Origin: Lotus japonicus
Taxonomy: Eukaryota > Streptophyta > Magnoliopsida > Fabales > Fabaceae
DNA length: 64,000 nucleotides
Reading direction: 5' to 3'
NCBI RefSeq assembly: GCF_012489685.1
Contig: NC_080042.1
Coordinates: 50,706,066 to 50,770,065 of the forward strand
The first letter of the stretch is position 1. Each line of letters begins with the position of its first letter. Below, piece after piece: positions 59,172 to 64,000 of this stretch. The notes below the pieces were generated by a model. That model made no database searches. It was not told where the DNA came from and worked only from the letters and a program-made list of their open reading frames with translations. Position numbers and translations under genes: made by a program.

Positions 59172-59987
59172 ATCTCCCCCTTTGTCAAATTTTGTCTAAA
59201 ACAACTCACAATCAGAGAGGATAAAAAAACTAGAGAGACAATTCTCCCCCTTAGTCAGAGCTCCCCCTCAAACTGATGCATCTACACAACCAACTACCAT
59301 ACTTCAGAAGACATAGTCGGAACAACCACTTAGCAGCACAAACACAAAACCAAAGGTACAATCAGCCTTAGCACATGATGACACCAAAATAGATTAGCTT
59401 GAACATCATCGTATCAGAAATACTACCATCTGAAGCTGGCAGCACATACCCAGAAGTACAGCTAACAGAAATACTGCTCATCAGAAGCACCGTCAGAAAT
59501 ACTGCTCATCAGAAGTAACATTTCAGAAAACAAACATAGCCATCGTCTTGAACTTGTCTTCAGACCAGAGCTAACACTATCAGAACACACATAGCACAGT
59601 AGAAACAGAAGCAACTTCACCTAACTTCTGAGAACATGAACATCTGAACCAAAACAAACTTCTGATCTGCGAACATCTGAACAGAACCAACTTCTGAACC
59701 ACTAACTTCTGATCATAAACAACTTCTGAACCACAAGCTTCTGAACATAAACATCTGAAAAACTCTTCACTAACTTCTGAAACCTCAAAACAGCTGAAAA
59801 CATCTGAAAACACTGTTCACACACTTCTGAAACTTCAAAACAGCTGAAACCATCTGAAACAGCTTAAACCATCTGAAACATAGATCTTTACTTAAACATC
59901 TGAACATAAAACACATGCATACTACTCCCCCTTTTTAGCACAAATTTGCAAAGGGTGCACGAATACAGCAGAAACAAAACATCTCTT
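59172..59987 (-). other. T 3' non-coding region
   Basis: No gene. PPT next to the LTR, another CTCCCCCTTAG and CTCCCCCTCA around 59245-59275, CATCTGAAAC/ACTTCTGA words repeated many times (59600-59880), and CTCCCCCTTTTTAG near 59927 directly after gag. Confidence 0.7.
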
Positions 59988-61991
59988 CTAAGACCAGAAT
60001 GACAACAATTCATGAACACTTTCAATAACTGACTTCTTGCAAACGGTAGATGGTTCAGAACCCAAGGCAGATTGATGGATTTGGAGATCAAGTTCAGATG
60101 TGTCAACAATGGGGTTTGGATTTCCAGCAGAGGGTTCCATATTCACATCTGAAGTAGTCTCAACTAATGTGTCAACATGGGGTTCAACATTTGGAACAGA
60201 AACAGATTCAACTGATATCTCATGAATCACACTAGGCACAATAGCATTAGGATCTGCACTTACAGATTCACCTATGCTTGCATGAACAGTTGATGGTGCA
60301 TTTGAACCTTCAAGAGAACTTGCAGCAACAAATTTCTTCCTCCATTCCTTCATAACATCTACACCAGAACTCTGAGATTTAAGAAGAGCAACATCCTTGT
60401 TGGTCATGAGAAAATGCCTAGGAGCCTTCACAATCTCTTTCTTCTCCTTCTCTTTAAGCCCACTTGGTTTCCATTCTTTCCTTGTTGGAGCTACTTGTGG
60501 ATTAGTCCTTGGTTGATCATGAGACTGAGGATATCCATATAGCTTGTAACAGTAGGGTCTTATATGACCAAGTTTTCCACAGTGATGACATCTCCAAGTA
60601 GATTTCTTGGATTTTCTGAACTGAGGGTCCACATGTCGTACAGAATGATGCAACATTGGATCTGACATTGGTTGCTTAGTTTTCTTTTCAGATGAAATAG
60701 ACTTATTTGCACTCTTGTACTTGAAGCCTATCCCTTCCTTATCTCCAACTGTTTTCCCAACTTCCAGAATCTCCTCTAACACATTGGTACTATTATTCAT
60801 CATACGAATAGACTTTGTCATACCTTCAAGCTTGGAGTTCAAAAGAATAACTTCCTCTTGTAGCTTTGCATTAGTAATCTGAAGTTTCTCATTCTCCTCA
60901 CGCAACTTGCTGGTGGTCTTTACTTCTTCTTGCAAGCTGGAGTTATTACTCTGAAGTTCCTTCTTCTCAGCAACCAAATCCTTGATTTCTTTTCTCATTT
61001 TCTCACCATACGTACATGATTCCTCCCACTTAGCCAGCAACAATTTGTAGGTTTCAACTAGTTCTTCCTCATCACCATCACTTGACTCAGCATCAGAATA
61101 GTACTTCCCAATGAGAGCTTTTACATGAATAGCCTTGGTTGTATCATTCTCATGTTTGCCTTTGAGTTGAAATTCAGTATTCTTCACATTGTCCGACACA
61201 TTGTCCAGGACATTTGTATTTGACATTCTGCCCAAACTCTTCAACGCTTTGTTAAGTAATGATATAGCTTCTGCAATACTTGCATCAGTATCCTTCTTCC
61301 TCTGATCTTCATCTTCTTCAGTATTGGACACAAAAGTTATACTCTTTGTCTTCTTCTCATATCTACCATTAAGAGACATCTCAAAGGTTTGCAAAGAACC
61401 AATGAGTTCATCAACCTTGATGTTACTGATGTCTTGGGCTTCTTCAATGGCAGTTACCTTCATATCAAACCTCTTGGGGAGAGACCTGAGAATCTTTCTT
61501 GCTAACTTTTCTTCAGACATTGGTTCCCCTAGGGCAAAAGAAGAGTTGGCTAGATCCCTTATTCGCATGTGAAACTCATATATGGATTCATCCTCATTCA
61601 TCTTCATAGTTTCAAACTGAGTTGTAAGAAGTTGAAGCTTTGACATACGTACTTTTGATGTTCCTTCATGAGCAGTCTTGAGAATCTCCCATGCTTCTTT
61701 AGCCACAGTACATGTGTTAATTAACCTGAACATATTTTTGTCAACTCCATTAAAAATAGCATTCAAGGCTTTGGAGTTTCCAAGATCTTCGTCATCTTCT
61801 TTCTTTGTCCACTTATCTTCAGGCTTCAATTCAGTTGTGGATGCTATCACAGGATGTTTCCACCCCTTGACTATTGCCTTCCATGTTATACTGTCCATAG
61901 ATTTGAGAAACACCATCATTCGAGCCTTCCAGTAGTCATAATTGGTACCATCCAAAATTGGTGGCATATAGATTGAACTTCTTGCATCCAT
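59988..61991 (-). CDS. Gag of element T
   Basis: 667 codons from ATG at 61991; the frame is open 15 codons further upstream, from a TTG, but the ATG before DARSSIYMPPILDG is the natural start. N-terminal PPILDGTNYDYWKARM and UBN2 gag domain (TAHEGTSKVRMSKLQLL, MKMNEDESIYEFHMRI), then a long coiled-coil-like Glu/Lys region, the zinc knuckle CHHCGKLGHIRPYC (about residue 475) and a Ser/Val-rich tail that stops without any protease motif. It is intact in a non-autonomous element, so gag may be kept for packaging its own RNA (inference). Confidence 0.92.
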   Translation of the reverse strand: MDARSSIYMPPILDGTNYDYWKARMMVFLKSMDSITWKAIVKGWKHPVIASTTELKPEDKWTKKEDDEDLGNSKALNAIFNGVDKNMFRLINTCTVAKEAWEILKTAHEGTSKVRMSKLQLLTTQFETMKMNEDESIYEFHMRIRDLANSSFALGEPMSEEKLARKILRSLPKRFDMKVTAIEEAQDISNIKVDELIGSLQTFEMSLNGRYEKKTKSITFVSNTEEDEDQRKKDTDASIAEAISLLNKALKSLGRMSNTNVLDNVSDNVKNTEFQLKGKHENDTTKAIHVKALIGKYYSDAESSDGDEEELVETYKLLLAKWEESCTYGEKMRKEIKDLVAEKKELQSNNSSLQEEVKTTSKLREENEKLQITNAKLQEEVILLNSKLEGMTKSIRMMNNSTNVLEEILEVGKTVGDKEGIGFKYKSANKSISSEKKTKQPMSDPMLHHSVRHVDPQFRKSKKSTWRCHHCGKLGHIRPYCYKLYGYPQSHDQPRTNPQVAPTRKEWKPSGLKEKEKKEIVKAPRHFLMTNKDVALLKSQSSGVDVMKEWRKKFVAASSLEGSNAPSTVHASIGESVSADPNAIVPSVIHEISVESVSVPNVEPHVDTLVETTSDVNMEPSAGNPNPIVDTSELDLQIHQSALGSEPSTVCKKSVIESVHELLSFWS

Positions 61992-62051
61992 AATGTTGTC
62001 CTTGAGAACAGAATATATTCCCTGGAGCTCACCCAACAGAGTAGGGTGCCT

Positions 62052-62063
62052 GCTCTGATGCCA
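62052..62063 (-). other. T primer binding site (Met-type)
   Basis: The minus strand reads TGGCATCAGAGC next to the 5' LTR; the same one-base variant of the Met site as in N. Confidence 0.8.
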
Positions 62064-62065
62064 AT

Positions 62066-62940
62066 TGTAAAAACAGTTCTCGCACAGGACAGATGTCGAA
62101 CGCGATGCTGGGACAACCGGTTCGACAACTGACTAACAGTAACAAAACCAGAAAAATAATAAAGTAGAACACAGAAGATTGGTAACCCAGTTCGGTGAAA
62201 CTTCACCTACGTCTGGAGGGTTTGCACCCAAAGAAAGGAAATCCACTATCTCAAGATTCAGGAATTACAGACACTCATGAACACCACAGTTCATAGTTCA
62301 CTTCCTAATCTACCCATGTGTATTTCTACTTAGTATCTCAACCTAAGTATGAGAGTCCCTCTCCCTTTCTCTCAATCACTGCCACAGTGATTGGTAACAA
62401 ACAATCAACAATCAGAGTTTGAAGAATTAAAGAACACAGAACACAACTTTGCTTTATAGAATCATGGAGCAAAGTTTGTTCACAAGAAACAAGGATAAAG
62501 AACAATGAACAACCCTAAAATACTTGATATCTCTCTATTAGCTTCAGTGTTCTTCAAGCTTTAGGTCTTCATCCTTTTTATAGACTTCAGCAGCAGCGGG
62601 TAGGCACTAGGGTTTGCTTGGGCTGAAGTAACAGATTGCAACAATAATCAAATCAAAACAGAATCTCCAAAGATCTTGTTGCGTTTTTCCCAAGTAAAGA
62701 TAGAAACAAATCTTTTATCAAAGATTGTTTCAACAAATAACAACCCAACAACTAAAACCCTTTTGGAATAGTTACTTGCTCCTCAAGTAACTCAAAAACA
62801 TATCTTCAGCAAATCTTCAGAAGGCCCATAACAGAAACACAAGCTGAGGACTGATGTCCTAGCCTCACGAGGTCAGATGCCACGACATCTGCTTCGACAA
62901 TCAGTTGTTTTGACAAAATGCAAGGCAACATGTTCCAACA
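62066..62940 (-). repeat. T 5' LTR
   Basis: 875 bp; TATAAAAA on minus at 62575-62582 is the likely promoter box. Confidence 0.95.
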
Positions 62941-63457
62941 TGATATAAGAGTTCAGAGTGAAAAACTTATGACATAGATGAAAATAGAGTAATCATAGCG
63001 CATAAGTAATCAGAGTCACGGACAAGGTATCAGAGTCTTGGGTATCAGAGTCAAATTAGAATCACTTCAGAAGAAGTGAAATGTATTCCTTGTATTTGCC
63101 CAGTGACACATCTATGGTCATAAAGGTGGAACTCTTAAATTCTCCAAAAGAAAAATAAATCACACTAACACATCTTACACATCAAAAACTGGGTTTACTC
63201 CCCCTTTTTGTCATAAGAAAAAAGCTTGGGGTGTGAAAAACTTAGCTTGAAGTACAAGGTACTCCCCCTTAGAGAAGGTCTAAGTTTAAAGAAAATGAAA
63301 ACGATGCATGAATCAGAGTTAGGCGAAATAAATAGAAGAGTTAATGCAAGATAAGAACGTTTACCACCGGCCAAGGGAGTAAAGAGGAGGGTCAGTTACC
63401 AAGAACTTAACCTCGAGAAACTGTAGGAGCATTAACTTTCAGAGAGAAAGTGAAGCC

Positions 63458-63465
63458 TATATAAA
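63458..63465 (+). promoter_or_regulatory. TATA box of the antisense ORF (M)
   Basis: TATATAAA in GAAGCCTATATAAAGCG, conserved in P with identical spacing. Confidence 0.7.
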
Positions 63466-63518
63466 GCGTTGGAGAGAGAGGTAAGCTTCACAACTCGAGC
63501 AATTTTCAGTAAAGAAAA

Positions 63519-63911
63519 ATGGCATCATACATCATAGCACTAGAAGAGCTGAGAAAGAAAGCCTTTGAGGAGGACTTGTTCCTGAACATTAGGCATTCAG
63601 AGGGTACAAAGACCATCTCAGAGCTAACACGGACACTGCTGGAGGAGGACCTGCGTCCAGAGTTGAAGAGAGACTTGAGGGAATTTCTTGCCTTCGTGGA
63701 GGAGGTGCAAGAACTCAGCCAGCTTGAACTAAAGCTGCTGGAAGAGAAAGAAGTCATAGAAAAGAAGCTCAAGACTTCAGAAGAAATTCTGGAGAGGGAT
63801 GAGCAGATCGTCAATCTCAACAACATCCAGTATGCACTGGAGCGTCTGGAGAAGGAGAGGTCAGAGCAGCGCCAGGAGTGCAGAAGAATGAGGAGGGATC
63901 CTCCATTCTAG
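63519..63911 (+). CDS. Antisense 130-codon ORF in Sirevirus M (homologue of P 44139-44531)
   Basis: ATG at 63519, TAG at 63909. Same length as the P copy, no indels. It starts MASYIIALEELRKKAFEED and ends QRQECRRMRRDPPF. Predicted helical coiled coil, rich in Glu/Lys/Arg, without membrane segment. It is antisense to M. TATATAAA lies at 63458-63465, the same 54-bp distance to the ATG as in P, and AATAAA at 63967-63972 follows the stop by 55 bp. Both ends of the protein are the best conserved parts. The function is unknown; coiled-coil composition suggests protein-protein contacts, which is only an inference. It could also be a captured host gene piece. Confidence 0.78.
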   Translation: MASYIIALEELRKKAFEEDLFLNIRHSEGTKTISELTRTLLEEDLRPELKRDLREFLAFVEEVQELSQLELKLLEEKEVIEKKLKTSEEILERDEQIVNLNNIQYALERLEKERSEQRQECRRMRRDPPF

Positions 63912-63966
63912 GATTTTAGGAAAAAGAAAGAAAATGTATGATGTAAAAGCGTTTATGATGAATAAT

Positions 63967-63972
63967 AATAAA
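63967..63972 (+). terminator. AATAAA poly(A) signal candidate (M antisense ORF)
   Basis: AATAAA within an A-rich stretch, 55 bp after the stop codon. The base composition makes it weak evidence alone. Confidence 0.35.
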
Positions 63973-64000
63973 AAATAATTTGCAAACATAATGTCAGATA

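Larger units (their letters stand above)
58297..62940 (-). mobile_element. Gag-only copia element T, TSD TGATA
   Basis: 4,644 bp with LTRs 58297-59171 and 62066-62940 (875 bp each; three differences seen by eye). TSD copies are 58292-58296 and 62941-62945. Met-type primer site and PPT are present, but the only long ORF is gag. There is no protease, integrase, RT or RNase H. It resembles the TR-GAG class of non-autonomous elements, so it must use enzymes supplied in trans. Confidence 0.92.
14953..64000 (+). mobile_element. Athila-like Ty3-gypsy element G (host of the nest, runs past window)
   Basis: G is inserted in relic A at 14952. Its own sequence is 14953-15250, 46509-47907 and 55976-56861; everything between is inserted. 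The 5' LTR (TGATGACCCG... to ...CCAACA at 47499) is split by P. A tRNA-Asp primer site follows at 47506-47523. The internal region has no gag or pol frame and carries the GGGAGACAACCCA phrase that in Athila-type elements follows pol, so G looks like an internally deleted non-autonomous copy. The 3' LTR is outside the window. Confidence 0.65.
56862..64000 (-). mobile_element. Sirevirus M, 3' part (continues past window)
   Basis: 3' LTR 56862-58068 (1,207 bp on minus), PPT 58069-58083, another PPT-like tract near 58232, then insertion of T (58297-62940), then PPT-like tracts near 63198 and 63262 and the antisense ORF at 63519. The order mirrors the 3' region of P exactly. The left target is GTTGA (56857-56861); the other copy lies outside. 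Confidence 0.88.

Overview
The window is nuclear DNA of a flowering plant. The tRNA, the three-exon CHX transporter, and the Sirevirus (SIRE/Maximus-type Ty1-copia) and Athila-like Ty3-gypsy elements all fit a papilionoid legume. The family is inferred from the repeat types; no species can be named.

Positions 1-4200 carry the only ordinary protein gene, a cation/H+ antiporter (CHX family) whose first exon lies outside the window. 4320-7500 is an old LINE RNase H relic split by a 2.6-kb LTR-like element with the target duplication TTGTG. 8722-8794 is an intact tRNA-Arg(ACG). The rest of 7.5-10.6 kb shows nothing I can support.

From 10.6 kb to the right edge the window is one nest of retrotransposons, resolved here by 5-bp target site duplications (TSDs). 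A decayed Sirevirus (A, with an inverted relic B beside it) was hit by an Athila-like gypsy element (G, starts 14953). Sirevirus P (15251-46503, TSD GAGGG) sits in the left LTR of G, and Sirevirus N (15933-35206, minus strand, TSD TAAAT) sits in the TATA box of the left LTR of P. N appears twice around a 100-N gap, most likely as an assembly duplication. Inside the internal part of G lies a 4.03-kb solo LTR, S1 (47908-55975, TSD GATAC), which holds a second solo LTR of the same family, S2 (49529-53562, TSD GAAAC). Further right is another minus-strand Sirevirus, M (from 56862), which contains T, a gag-only copia element (58297-62940, TSD TGATA).

The most striking observations are two conserved transcription-unit-like structures that standard element models do not name. 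First, P and M each carry, antisense to the element and just upstream of its 3' LTR, an ORF of exactly 130 codons. Both have a TATA box at identical spacing and a downstream AATAAA, and their differences look like purifying selection. N has no such ORF. Second, the 4-kb solo LTRs S1 and S2 share on the minus strand a promoter, a 78-nt exon with conserved splice sites and a conserved acidic ORF.

N is the most intact element: gag, then protease in the +1 frame, a TAG, then integrase-RT-RNase H, then a large envelope-like ORF. P keeps the same layout but has several stops and a changed RT active site. T has only gag and would depend on enzymes from other elements.
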